DNA of 64,000 nt from Aspidiotus rigidus (GCA_035079385.1 JAVHKY010000026.1:2003501-2067500), one strand, 5' to 3'; positions 26,562 through 37,547 are shown, counted from the stretch's first letter. Translations and numbers: made by a program. Notes: a model not told the origin generated them from the sequence alone.

Positions 26562-29546
26562 ACCTTGCTCATTTTCGACCGTTACTGGATCGAAACATCG
26601 CGTCAATTTAGCAGCGTATCTGGAAAATTTTCGAGGGAGGTTTTGAACAAAATTTATGACATTTTAAAGCAAAATTTCCAGCCTTGGGGGAATTCCTGGA
26701 ATTCCTCCTCCCCCTTGTAAATACGTTTTTGTTTTCTCTAACTCGAGGTCTTCTATGTCTCTAATAGTTCTAATCGAAAAAACAAACAGATCTGTTTGGA
26801 ATAAGTGAAACGGGGAGAATAATCTCCGGGGAGACCCTCGCTCTCCAACTTCGAAATAAAACTAGTAAGAAGATGAATGTATACTAATTACGAATAACAA
26901 TTTTACAGATCTGAAACCTCGTTTTCTTCTCTCTTTCTCTCTCTCTTATCAACAAATTGCACCATTATGAAGACACGCATAGCATTTTAAAAAATCGTTT
27001 CCTCGTTTCGTAGCCACGTCTCTCCAAAAAAGAAGCCGAAAGTTTTGAAAATCTTGGAAAAGCGATCGAATAAAAAATTCATTCACCTTTGATATTTCCC
27101 AGTATGCAATCCGCAGTTATTGACCTTGATTTAACAACGAAAGTTTTTATAATGACTATACGCATTACTGGTGCGCAATTTACGAATCCCTAAAATAGTA
27201 ATGAGCTACATAGTATAGAAGAATCACGAATTATGGATTTAAAATTTTTAATTTTTTCTTCGTCAGTTTAACGAGCGAGAAATTTCATGTCCAAAAATAG
27301 TAGAGTGCGAAGATAAAAATATAATACTGGGGATTTCTCTAGCCAAACGTTGAAAGTAAATCCAGTATAATACATCCCAAGAATAAAAAGTATGCAATGC
27401 ATTATGAACATTGTTTTTTTTTTTTTCGATAATGTGAGAAGTGACACGTTTCTCTTCTATATTCATGACGAAACTTTGGAAGTTATTCATAGAGATTAAT
27501 TCGATTGTGGAAATATACGAGAGAAATAAATCTAAGAATTGACCCAGTAGAAATATTAGTTAGTAGTCTGGTCAATCTTTTCTAAAATTTCTGTCTTTGA
27601 GAGAATAATGACCAATTCCAAATAAAATTACATACAGTGAAAAGATCATTTTAACAATTTCACGAAAATTTTAACAAATTTATGGATATATTTATACCAT
27701 TGAGAATAAATTGACTTGAGGTAAATCGATTACTTCGAAAATCGAAGCTTTGATGTAAGAATAATCTCCGTGATAAATGAGACACGCCATTGATAAGAAA
27801 AAAAAAAAGAAGCTTTCCATACTATACTCTGATAAATTTCGACGCCCCTCTATTTAATATTTCGTACGATTTTTATCTTCCATCAAAATACCTGGTTATA
27901 TGCATGATTTTTAAATGACAAGAAAAGTGAATTCAGCCCCAGCCCTAGGCCCGGTAAAGTGGGGTGATCGTCTCTCGCAAAAGCAAATTTATAAAAGACT
28001 GTTCTTAACGTGTGGGCCAAAATTATGTCCTTACTCTTCATTACTATGGACAGGATGTTCCGAAGTACTTCACATTTAGCTTCAATATTACTTTTTTCAC
28101 GTTCACCTCCCACAACTTCTCAAATTAATTCGACTTCATCGGCATGAGATGATAAGAAAGACATATTTTTAAGAGATAATAAGTCGGACAGCCAAAATTT
28201 TTAACAAAAATAACCCCCTTAAAACAGGTTTATTTGATTCCATTTCGAGAAATTGAAACACCCCAAACCTTTGCTTAACGCAAACACATGTGTCCATAAC
28301 GAAAGAATCAAACACTTCTTGAGGAGAGAGGGAGGCGGAAGTGGGAATTTCTCTCATTCAAGAGGAGACGTGTAGCGAAAGGCCTCCTAAAACTTGAAAA
28401 ATACAAATGCTGAGGTGTACAAACTGTTTTTAATACGAGAAAGGCTTCTCAAGGAGACGAGTTTGGAGTGAGCATCGGAGGAAAAGGAAAACAGACCTCG
28501 CTCTTCTGCCATTGCCCCAGACCTTGCAGTGGCAGCGAATGGAAGATAAAAGGGGAGACAGGGAAAACATAGAAGAGATAGAAAAAGCAAATTATGTGTG
28601 GAATCATTCTGATCATAATTTTCCTTACAACCGGTATATGTTGAAACAAAGTGTAGAAAGGGAATAAATTCTTCTACTTATTTACTAAAATTTAAATTGA
28701 ACCGTATTTTCTCAATAATATTATATAGTGCGCATACGTATAAATAAAGCTCCTTCATTCGTATTCTGAAAGATTGAACGCTCGAGTTTACATTATTTCT
28801 TCGTTAGAAATCACGCGGCCTCTAATTCTTCGAGCACTCTCTTCAACTAACTCAAAACTTTTTCAATATTGATTATCTTCCTTGTCTCCGGTAATTTTTT
28901 TCACTCGAAACTAGCAACAAGTCGAAAACTTTTGAAAAGTATAACACTATAATCATTGCCACGCACACGTCGAAATAGGTCAATGAATCACTAGGTCGAA
29001 GGTCAAAGTATAGAGCGACATAAATGACGAATCCCCGAGTCAGATAGCAAAGAATTTAAATTTAAAGAAAAACTACCGACAGTCATTTCAAATTCTCCAA
29101 TCAAAATCTTTTCTACCAATGAACGAGGGGGTTGAATAACTCCCCTACTTTACCAAGAAAGAAAGAAAGAAAGAAAGAAATTGAAGAGCAAAATTTAAGG
29201 ATATTGAGTAGGAGTAAACGAGACCGCTGACTGCTTGTTCTGGGTTTGATCAATCATTTCAACGAGAGGTCACTTTGTCAAATGTAACGGCCACAAAAAG
29301 CACCTAAATTCCACGAAAGAGTTCCGGATTTTACGGAGTAGACTCGAAAAACTATCTAAGGAAGAACTCCACGAAAATTATCATATATATACGACATGAG
29401 TCGAGAATTTGCTCCCTCCAACTCTTAAAACACAACACCTCAGTGTCTTATTTAAAGAGAAATGCCTAAGATGGTGACGTTCTGTCGATCAGTGATGTAC
29501 ATTATTCTCTTTTTCATATATGAAGATGAAAAATAGACGGCATGCC
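26562..29546. other. Gene-free intron sequence
   Basis: No supported coding exon, RNA gene or nameable element. A GAAA microsatellite lies near 29157-29178. Open frames are short and on both strands. Confidence 0.45.
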
Positions 29547-29822
29547 GGAAACCTGTTTCATGGAGCGCTTTGGTTTTGATATTAAGAATAATTGAATTTA
29601 AAATTGGAGTCCCAAAAAGTTGAAACATAGGAGTTAGACTTGCCTCCCCCCCCCAATCATATATGATGTCAAATTTTTTCAAATCCTCCTTCCATCAAAC
29701 ATATAGCTCGAAGTCGAAATTATTCGAAGTGTAAATCCTTTATCATAGGCTAGGTCAGTTTTTGCTGGACGGCGAGACGCCAAAATTTCCAAAAAGATCC
29801 ACCATGGAACAGGTTCCCTGTT
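29547..29822 (+). mobile_element. Minisatellite-bearing repeat family, short copy D
   Basis: Bounded by GGAAACCTGTTTCATGG and CCATGGAACAGGTTCCCTGTT, the family's inverted ends, with GGACGGCGAGACGCC near the right end as in copy E. It shares GGTTTTGATATT...AAATTGGAGTCCCAAAAAGT with 62123-62432, where that stretch is split by a MITE; here it is intact. Confidence 0.6.
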
Positions 29823-29984
29823 AAAAAAGAAAAATAAGGAACTAGGTATTCGAGTAGTCCCTAATTTTCTTCAGAGGAGAAGAGGGGTTATAGAAATCAA
29901 CTGCGGCGAGTCATGGAAAATGTACACGCATTTATATACATAATTTCGATCAGTACAGCTTCTACTCGTAAAACTTAAGATGTA

Positions 29985-30006
29985 GCAGTGTGTGTGTGTG
30001 TGTGTG
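29985..30006. repeat. GT dinucleotide microsatellite
   Basis: About ten GT repeats in a row. Confidence 0.85.
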
Positions 30007-30319
30007 AAGAAATGTAGCTCAGATAGTTCAAAAACTTCCTCTGGTCACCAGAGTTTCGTCTATAGGAACTGGAGGGTAAACGTTTTCTGAATTTTTAAGA
30101 ACTCAGTTTATTGCTTTTATCACTCCCTCCTTACCCTTTCAAAAAATACATCGTCTTCGTTAAAATAGTAATATTTTTCCCCACGTCCTCTTTTACGATT
30201 CTTTTTCTAGATATGCCCATATTTGGGGGGACTATTCACGTATATAGTATTTGTGATTGAATGGAATCTCAAATTGAGATTCATTCTTTCAACCTAAAAT
30301 TTTTCATCCTCAAGATACA

Positions 30320-30500
30320 AGTAGAGGGGTAATGTATGTTCTAGGACATTTCTGGATTTCTACGACAGTTCTGGATTTATAAGACAGTTCTGGATTTCTA
30401 AAACATTTCTGGATTTCTAGGGCAGTTCTGGATTTCTAAGACATTTCTGGATTTCTAAGACAGTTCTGGATTTCTGAGACATTTCTGAATTTCTAGGACA
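30320..30500 (+). repeat. Left terminal inverted repeat with 19-bp subterminal array
   Basis: The terminal 18 bp is followed by about eight units of the form CTAGGACA(T/G)TTCTGGATTT, alternating mainly between CATTTCTGG and CAGTTCTGG versions. The array stops at the beginning of the polymerase fragment. Confidence 0.9.
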
Positions 30501-31451
30501 GTTATAAAATTTGATCAAACCGACTGGATGAAAGTATATATTGAAAAGAATACAGAACTAAGGAAAAAAGCTAAGAATGATTTTGAAAAGGATTTCTTTA
30601 AATGAATGAATAATTCTGTTTTTGGTAGAACCATGATGAATGTTAGAAAGCATGTTGATATAAAATTAATTTCAGAAGGTAATAAATATACTAAATATGT
30701 TTCAAAGCCTAATTTTCAGAAATCAACATTTTTTGGAAGAAATCTTGCAGCTGTACAAATGAAAAGAACAATGATTAAATTCAACCAACCAATTTATGTG
30801 GGAGTAGCTATCTTAGATATTTCAAAAACTTTTATGTATGATTTCTATTATAGGCTGAAAGAAAGATATAGAGATAGAATAAAATTATTATATGTATATA
30901 CAGATACAGTTTCATTAATTATTTCTATAAAAACAGAAGACTTCTATGAAGATATGAAAGGTTTGATTGATGAATTTGATACATCAGATTATAAGAAAGA
31001 TAATATTTATGGTTTACCACAAGTGAATAAAAAGGTATTAGGAAAATTTAAAGATGAGATGAATGGAAAAATTTTAGAGGAATTTATAGGACTTGCTTCT
31101 AAATTATATTCTAATAAAGTTTTTGCTACAAATAGTGAAATGAAGAAAGCTAAAGGAGTAAAGAAGAATATTATTAAAAATCAGATAACTCATAATGATT
31201 ATAAGATGTGTCTAGAAAAGAAAATAACTAAGACTATTAAACAAAAGATGATAAGGAGTACAAAACATGATATTTATACTATTGAGCAGAACAAGAGAGG
31301 ATTAACTGCATTTGATGATAAAAGATGTCTATTTAAAGATGAAACTGATACATTACCTTGGGGCCATTATAAGGTCAATGTAGAAAAAAATAATTTTATT
31401 CATCATTTAAAAAATCTCAATAAAAATGGAGTTATTGAAGAAAAAGTATAA
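30500..31451 (+). pseudogene. Polinton-type DNA polymerase B, C-terminal fragment, inactive
   Basis: Only the palm and thumb of a protein-primed family B DNA polymerase remain. The KNDFEKDFFK and MNNSVFGRTMMNVRK motifs of Polinton/virus-type polymerases are present, but an in-frame TGA (about 30602-30604) separates them. The palm motif that normally carries two catalytic aspartates (YxDTDS) reads YTDTVSL, so one aspartate is replaced by valine. The exonuclease and terminal-protein regions are absent; the frame begins right at the end of the left terminal array. From 30606 an uninterrupted 281-codon stretch continues to a stop at 31449. I describe this as a relic and infer no activity. Confidence 0.85.
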
Positions 31452-31479
31452 GAATATAAGCAAATCTAGTCTACAGATA

Positions 31480-31820
31480 TTTATGAACATAGAAAAATAT
31501 GGATGTCTATGAAGTTCATTTTGAACAAAATTCTGAAGAGTAGGTACATGGAAGTTATAAGAGCAATCAAAAGTGCAGAAATCATGTTTTTAGGTGGTAG
31601 ACCACTTTGGGATGATATTTGATTTTATGATCCACAACCTGAAGTTGATCTGGGATATGAATCAGGGAATGAATCAGATATAGAGATAATCAATGAACCA
31701 GATGACAACTCACTATCAGCTAGCACATCTTGTGAGAATCTTGATAGAGCCGCTCAAGCTTTGCTTGAGAATGTGAATAACTTGGGAAATAAATCTGATC
31801 AGGGAACAGAAAATAGATAA
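31480..31820 (+). pseudogene. Degenerate acidic reading frame inside the Polinton derivative
   Basis: A frame on the plus strand encodes an acidic, serine-rich tail (EVDLGYESGNESDIEI and ASTSCENLDRAAQALL), broken by a TGA near 31620. I do not recognise a family. It sits directly downstream of the polymerase fragment and has the same AT-rich composition. Confidence 0.4.
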
Positions 31821-32082
31821 ATGAATAAATAGTGATTATTTTTTTATACTAGAAATATAAATTATTTCAACATCACTTTCTATAAATTGTGATGGGAAGT
31901 ATCACTTCTACAATCTTTTATTTCTTTTTCAATAATTCCAAATAAAATACTTGCATGGTGATTTAGTATAAATTTAGTGTATTTTCTTTCTCATCTTTTA
32001 ACAAGTATATGACAATAAGTTCTAAATTTAGTCAACCTTTTTTTAAAATGATTACTGGAATTTTTCTATATACTTAAATATA

Positions 32083-32271
32083 ATGATTGAATTTCCCAAA
32101 ATGAAGATATATGAAGAAGAATATGAAGAATATTACAATAAATGGAGAGATAGGGCACGAGAGAGAATAAGAGAAAAAGATAGAAAGATAGATACACCTA
32201 TTAATAACTGTGAAAAATCACCAATAAGAGAGGATGATTTTGAATCAGATATTGACTCAGAAGAGGATTAA
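32083..32271 (+). CDS. Small acidic/basic protein frame in the Polinton derivative, unknown
   Basis: The 62-codon frame has a highly charged central stretch (RDRARERIREKDRK) and the acidic end DDFESDIDSEED. The last residues resemble the end of the opposite-strand frame at 32268-32567. I recognise no domain. It may be a gene remnant of the parent element rather than an expressed protein. Confidence 0.35.
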   Translation: MIEFPKMKIYEEEYEEYYNKWRDRARERIREKDRKIDTPINNCEKSPIREDDFESDIDSEED

Positions 32272-32567
32272 TTTTCTATATAGTTTATCTCAACATCAGA
32301 TTCAAAATCATCACAAGGTAGGTTTAGATTTTTTATTTCTTTTTCAATAATTCTTGATAAAGCGCTCAAATGAGCGATAATATTCATCATGAATTTAGTA
32401 TATTTTATTCTTTTATCTTCAGGTAAATTATGAATTTTATCGGATAAGGGATCCATCAATGTTTCATATTTTGGTCTTAATCTTGCAACTGGATCTTTAA
32501 AATATGGTATAATATTTTTGAAATCAAATTCATTTAATCCAACAAAAGAACCTTCATAGGCCTCCAT
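32268..32567 (-). CDS. Unknown 99-residue protein frame in the Polinton derivative
   Basis: An intact minus-strand frame with a predicted helical middle (KIHNLPEDKRIKYTKFMMN and HLSALSRIIEKEIKNL) and an acidic end, CDDFESDVE. It overlaps the plus-strand frame at 32083-32271 tail to tail by four bases. A decayed second copy of its 3' half lies upstream at about 31855-32000 (shared words TTTATTTCTTTTTCAATAATTC and TTTAGT(G/A)TATTTT), so the parent element held two tandem copies. I recognise no family. Position and base use tie it to the Polinton. Confidence 0.45.
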   Translation of the reverse strand: MEAYEGSFVGLNEFDFKNIIPYFKDPVARLRPKYETLMDPLSDKIHNLPEDKRIKYTKFMMNIIAHLSALSRIIEKEIKNLNLPCDDFESDVEINYIEN

Positions 32568-32916
32568 TTATATTGAATAAATTTTTAAATAGAAAAGTTG
32601 CTTGAAAAAAGTTGGATGAGAACAATTAATTGAACAAGAAAATCTGGTCACGTTTTTCGGCAAAATAAAAGTGTTGAGCGTACTGAAAATTGGTATGTAA
32701 AAGTGAAGAATTTTTGGAGCCTTCAAAAGTAAAGAAAATTGAATGAAAAGTTCAGGAATCCATAACCGTCCTAGAACATGGAACTTGAGTAGTTTTGAAT
32801 CGATTAAAATTGCTGAAATATGAGTGAAAAAGTAAAATATTTGACAGCTTGTAGCTCATAAATAGAAACTCGAGGATCGACGAAATGTGAAGAAAAATGA
32901 GTGAAAAAGTGAGGTA

Positions 32917-33219
32917 TCCATAACTGTCCTAGAAATCCAGAACTGACTTAGAAATTCAGAAATGTCTTAGAAATCCAGAAATGTCTTAGAAATCCAGAAC
33001 TGCCCTAGAAATCCAGAAATGTCTTAGAAATCCAGAACTGTCTTAGAAATCCAGAAATGTCTTGGAAATCCAGAACTGTCTCAGAAATCCAGAACTGTCC
33101 AAGAAATCTAGAACTGCCCTACAAATCTAGAACTGTCCTAGAAATCCAGAAATGTCTTTGAAATCCAGAAATGTCTTAGAAATCCAGAAATGTCCTAGAA
33201 CGTACATTACCCCTCTACT
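32917..33219 (-). repeat. Right terminal inverted repeat with 19-bp subterminal array
   Basis: About 15 units of AGAAATCCAGAA(A/C)TGTCTT-type sequence lead to the terminal CATTACCCCTCTACT. It is the inverted counterpart of 30320-30500 but roughly 120 bp longer, so the array has expanded or contracted since the ends were copied. Confidence 0.9.
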
Positions 33220-33369
33220 GATACAAATCTAATGATATTGAGCCCGAAGTCCAGATGAGATGGGGAGAAAAATATATTTTTCGGCTACTTGTTTCCTGGG
33301 GTTCCGCGAGAAGAATGAAAATAACTCTTTTAGCGGGGAACACGCGCGCTATCTATCTTGTTTAGAGAG

Positions 33370-33528
33370 TTATCGGAACTCATAATGAGTGAGTGAGGTG
33401 TAAGTAGAGCACTAATATTGAAAAAGGGTTTTTCAATTCGCAACTGATGATGGGATAACACCCGAAAGTACTCTTGTATAAGCAATTAATAAAGTAGATT
33501 TGTACAATTGAAGAACCCTTTTTCAATA
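33370..33528 (+). mobile_element. Small hammerhead-bearing insertion (retrozyme-like) with 12-bp target duplication
   Basis: A 159-bp insertion flanked by TTGTTTAGAGAG on both sides (33358-33369 and 33529-33540). Within it a 25-bp segment at 33414-33438, starting AATATTGAAAAAGGG, is repeated inverted at 33506-33530 with about one mismatch. The 67-bp loop between holds the hammerhead-like motif at 33440-33480. Small non-autonomous retroelements that carry Penelope-type hammerheads (retrozymes) are known in animals; this fits their size but is much shorter than most. It has no coding capacity. Confidence 0.6.
33440..33480 (+). ncRNA. Hammerhead ribozyme candidate, type I minimal
   Basis: In order: GCAA, CTGATGA (33444-33450), TGGGATAACACCC, GAA (33464-33466), AGTACT, C, TTGT. 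This fits the hammerhead core. CUGAUGA and GAA are present, stem II is GGG with CCC, stem III is a self-complementary AGUACU as in Penelope-type minimal hammerheads, and the cleavage-site base is C. Stem I forms from GCAA with UUGU (three pairs and a wobble). An unpaired U at the start of stem II is the one deviation. Function is inferred only. Confidence 0.5.
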
Positions 33529-33639
33529 TTGTTTAGAGAGGATGAAAGAAGGGTGTATCCTCAAAAAACGTCCACCAGAAAGACGAATGGGAGGCAGAGA
33601 CAAAAAAAGGAAGTTGACCATGAAACTCTGCCTCATTCC

Positions 33640-34345
33640 GTGGCGTAACCAGGGTCAGAATACTTTTATATCAACAGGGTATGGATGCTTCAATGCATAT
33701 TTTCACAAGTACAAAAAAAGAAATACGCCCAAGTGACCGTGAAAACACTCGAGCATACCGCGGAACATGTGTTTCCTGCAGGCCCACTATATGCCGTCGA
33801 TCGACCCGGCAATAAACCAGCTGAAATAGCAAAGACCCTGTGTACATGGAAGAAGTAGTGAAAAATATCTGGGTCAAAGAAAGACAGGACCTACAACTGA
33901 AAATAAAGAGGACATCGAAGCCTAATATTGAAAACCTGCTCTCTCTGAAACGTAACTCCGCGGCGTAACCATTTGGATAACCGCTTCAGAAGCACTGGGT
34001 AGGCTAAAGTAAGAACACCGAGAAATACCAAGTCATGAAGACCAAACACTTGTGCACCAGACAGAATGCCAAGGAGGCCTAATACCAGAAAATGAGCTAC
34101 AAATATACCGAACGGCACTGTACTCGCGCACACCTGCCAATGAGCCGAAAAGGAAGCGTCAGACTAACAGCAAGAAGAAGGCATAGTTAAAATACCCGAG
34201 ATCCCTGCGCATTTCGACGCAGTCCTCTGTGTAGGAGATCGTCTTGTAAAAAATATTTATAGGTCATAAACTTGGGCGGGAAAGAAAAGGCATCTTCAGA
34301 AAATGTGCGCGTCCGTCTTGGATGGTGCCATCAACTTGTGACGAT
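33640..34345 (+). pseudogene. R1-clade non-LTR retrotransposon 3' fragment
   Basis: At about 33665-33735 the plus strand encodes TGYGCFNAYFHKYKKRNTPK, the segment that precedes the C-terminal zinc knuckle in R1-clade (including SART/TRAS) reverse transcriptases. The following knuckle is frameshifted and degraded. The fragment ends just before GTTAGGTTAGG at 34356. Compare the better preserved copy at 37567-38933. Confidence 0.55.
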
Positions 34346-34355
34346 ATTAATCCAA

Positions 34356-34368
34356 GTTAGGTTAGGTA
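34356..34368 (+). repeat. Short TTAGG telomere-type tract
   Basis: GTTAGGTTAGGTA, two TTAGG units, at the 3' edge of the R1-clade fragment. Confidence 0.7.
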
Positions 34369-34369
34369 A

Positions 34370-36989
34370 GAGAAGAGGGTATCCTCGCGTTCAGCTTTGA
34401 TGACGTCATCAAGCTAAGCCAGGTTACGTTACCTTGCTTCTAAGCAGTAGTTTAGATACATCAAAATTTCGGGGGAGGGAAGGTTGAGACCTTTTTAGTC
34501 GCACAAAAATAGATTTCAAAAATTTCGGGAAGGCTTTAACCCCGAACCCACTCCATATCAACGTCACTGCTTAGAAGAATTTGTCCAGGTTAGATTGTAG
34601 GGATTTTTCTTGGCTGGATCACAAGAAAACTTGAGTTTGCCGAAAAATGTGACTCGTTTTACCCCTTAGAATATTGTTCTATAGGTTCAGCATACGTTTC
34701 CAAGAAAAGAAACAGAAGAAAGATGAAGTAGATCACAAGCTTGGAAAAAAGAAGTTTTGTTTAACCAAAAAAAAAAGTGTTATAAAGTGTAGTGCATTTT
34801 GAAATTTTGAAAACGAGTATAATTTTAGATTATGTAACTGTTTTCAGGGGTAGCGGAGCTTGCGAATTCCTCGATGCCATTGCAAAGGTTGCAATAGCGT
34901 CTAAATTTTCAAATTCATCTTCCTCCTCCAGTACAAACCCCTTTTCCTCTCAACCTCTGGAGAGGTACAGTACAAAGAAACCACAATTTTTCGTCAGGGC
35001 TTACAAATATTTTCCGATAAAGCAACTTGTTACACCTGTGCTTGAGGCAAATCCATTAGAATTTTCACTCATATGGATCAGTATTTTTTCGCAAAACTTG
35101 AAAAATACTCATTTTGAGCTAGTTTCATTTCTTAATTCGCGAGTAGGATACAAATCTGTAGTCAATTCGAGCTCTAAATCCAAGGTAAAAGGAAAAGGAA
35201 AAGTGTACTCGTCTTCTCAAGCTGAAATTTGGATAAGAAGTCAGGGTCTCGACGATAAAAGGAATTACGACCCCGGAAGAAACAAATCTTCCTAACGAAA
35301 ATTGATAATAACCTTCTACAACGAAAGATAAAAAAAAAAACAGAATAAACTCGTGCTAATGTCCTCGCCCCGAACGAAATGAGTTCACAAACGTTAAAAT
35401 CATCGTCGCGAAATTATTTCACCGTATCGAAATTTTAATCGAGAAAAACCTTCGAAAAGAAAGAGACCCTGAGAGTCGATGATAACGACACCAGCCGAAT
35501 TGATGACTCAAAAAAGAAATTCGTACCCCGACGAATTTCGTATTCGTGAATCACCAGCGAAAAATTAAAATAGCTCCAACCGAGAACACGAGCTTCTTCT
35601 CGATCCTACATCAAATACGAGATGCTCACGGCTCATATCTTGCGCATTTTAAAATAATTCCTAACGCTGAGTACAACGTTGAGCTTACTCCAAACGTAAA
35701 CAAAACATCCGGAACAGAAAATATTATTCTTCACCGTTTTCTTCGTTCGTGTAAGCGTAAAACTTTCAGTATGTTCTCTCATTTTTGATATGCCTTTCGG
35801 CTGTAGCTTAAAAATGAAAAAAAAAAAAAAGAAAAAAGGTTTTCAAAACAATAAGATGTATAACTGTGTCTGAGCAAAAAGAGATCGTATTTCGTGTACA
35901 AATTTTTGCGACGTATATAATATTGATTTTTGATATCGAGAAGAACCGCGTGTACGCTCTCGACGCTTACGTGCGTCTACCTTCAAGTTTTATGAATGGA
36001 ACGTATCATCATTTGGAAAATTCTCTCCCGGTGTGATAAGGCAGGCGTACCGTATAGTTAATAAGAGTCGACGGGGAGTTATTTAAGCCAATAAAAGCGA
36101 ATAGGACTTTCATGATCGAAATTGCGTATAAGCAGCAGCCTTGCCCTGAATGAATGATCTGAAGAATACACGACGTGTAACTATAGTTAATAAAAAGTTT
36201 TTTTGGACTTTGTAATCAGTCTTAAGATAGGGTACCTTTATTTTGTTTGTATTAAAATATTATTTGGAAAGCATTTTATGGGACTTATTCCAAATATAGG
36301 AAAGGTAAATCGGTTCCAACAGCACTCGTCAGGAAAAAACTTTTTCGATCGAAGACGAACAGAAATAAATAATCAATAGTGGGTATTTAGTTCACTTCCC
36401 CTAGTTAAGTTTCCTTGTTAGGTTTTGTAACGCCTGAAGTGAGAAATTCAGATTTTGAATGGACATTTTGTGACTCAGTTTTCTGTCGAAACAATATTGG
36501 ACAGACAGTTTGATTCTTAACTTGGTTTGGAAGTTAAAATTATGCCAAATATACGCTGAAGAGGTACGAAATGCGATACAGTATTCATGGTCTGCACGTC
36601 GATTCGGTCATTAAAAGTCCATAATGAAAGCATCTAATAAACTGCAAGGCAACGACTTGACAAGCCTTATGATAGCAGACGAGAAATTCGCTCAAGGATC
36701 GAACAGTTCGGGAAATACCTTCTTCAACAGTGGCGGATTAAGGCTCGCGCCGCCTACACGCCAACCTCTAAACTCAGGCTAACCAGACGTTCTTGAAAAA
36801 GAGTGTAAAAAAATGTTTTTCCCTTTTTTCTTCGCAAAAAATGCCGAATTTTTGCCATTTGCCTACAGCCACGGCGTAGTTGTCGTGTAGGGGAATCCGC
36901 CTCTGTTCCTCAATAGGAAAAAACTTATTCAGGAGATCTGAGCTAAGTCTCGATCGTCGGCTACAAATGCGTCGCAATACTGACATAGG
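34370..36989. other. Gene-free intron sequence
   Basis: No supported gene. The 167-codon frame at 34792-35295 shares a stretch (about 34845-34975, with GATGCCATTGCAAAGGTTGC and CCCTTTTCCTCTCAAC) with 42915-43060, where no frame is kept. It is a dispersed repeat rather than a protein. A TGACGTCA octamer lies at 34401. Confidence 0.5.
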
Positions 36990-37395
36990 GTTGTGAGAGC
37001 TGGACGCTAGGACCTGATCTAGAAAAAAGAATGGAAGCGTTAGAGATCTATTTCTATCAAAGAATACAGCGCATCTCGTTTGGTGTAGTATAAGGGTATT
37101 CCATATGACGAACGCGAAAGCTCTGAAATACTTCTTCTATCAAGTACAGAAAATTACAGTATGCGGGAAATACGAACTACTACACATCATCATAGAGGGC
37201 AGAATTCTCGGGAAAACATCTGTGGGAAGAAGACAAAACTCGTGGCCCTAAGGATCTGCGACAGTGGCTCGGATGTTCATCTTTACGTAATGTCATTTCA
37301 AACATCCGAATTAATTGCTTTATAGATAGTCGCAACCTATGAGACGAGAAGGCGTCAAGAAGTAGAAGAAGGAATCCAGTCAATGCTGTAATGAA
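36990..37395 (+). pseudogene. Non-LTR retrotransposon C-terminal fragment (endonuclease-RT type)
   Basis: With frameshifts, the plus strand encodes ESWTLGPDLEKRMEALE, then YELLHIIIEGRILGKTSVGRR and a trailing W...L...W segment. This is the region after the reverse transcriptase in a large insect non-LTR group whose proteins end with GCE(T/S)W...EA.E and LI(I/L)EGKI.G.R..GRR motifs. It is a short decayed 3' fragment. Confidence 0.6.
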
Positions 37396-37547
37396 TCTTG
37401 AAGTGGTGAAAAAGAGCTTCGTACAGTAAGGCGGAGGCTTTATCGTCGCAAAAAAGTAAATTTGATTTTAGCGGTGAACCCGCTATCCATTTTGTTAGGA
37501 GATTACATCCTCAGAAAACGTCCGCGTCCGCGAAGTTAGTAACCTAA

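Larger units (their letters stand above)
30320..33219 (+). mobile_element. Polinton/Maverick derivative, 2.9 kb, with inverted termini and 6-bp target duplication
   Basis: The element starts AGTAGAGGGGTAATGTATG and ends with the inverted form ...CATTACCCCTCTACT; the outer 39 bp differ at only about one position. GATACA flanks both sides (30314-30319 and 33220-33225). A 6-bp duplication and AG...CT ends are hallmarks of Polintons. The termini continue inward as arrays of a 19-bp unit, about 8 copies on the left and 15 on the right, in inverted orientation. Inside is a truncated protein-primed type B DNA polymerase and a few small AT-rich frames. Capsid, protease, ATPase and integrase genes are missing, so this is an internally deleted, non-autonomous copy. 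Its coding base use is much more AT-rich than the neighbouring host genes. Confidence 0.85.

Noticed and set aside
30338..33200. CRISPR-like look of the 19-bp repeats
   Set aside because: The units are directly adjacent with no spacers, they form the inverted ends of a eukaryotic mobile element, and the host is an animal.
34792..35295. 167-codon frame as a host gene
   Set aside because: Part of it is a dispersed repeat also found at 42915-43060 without a frame, and it has only low-complexity serine runs and no domain.
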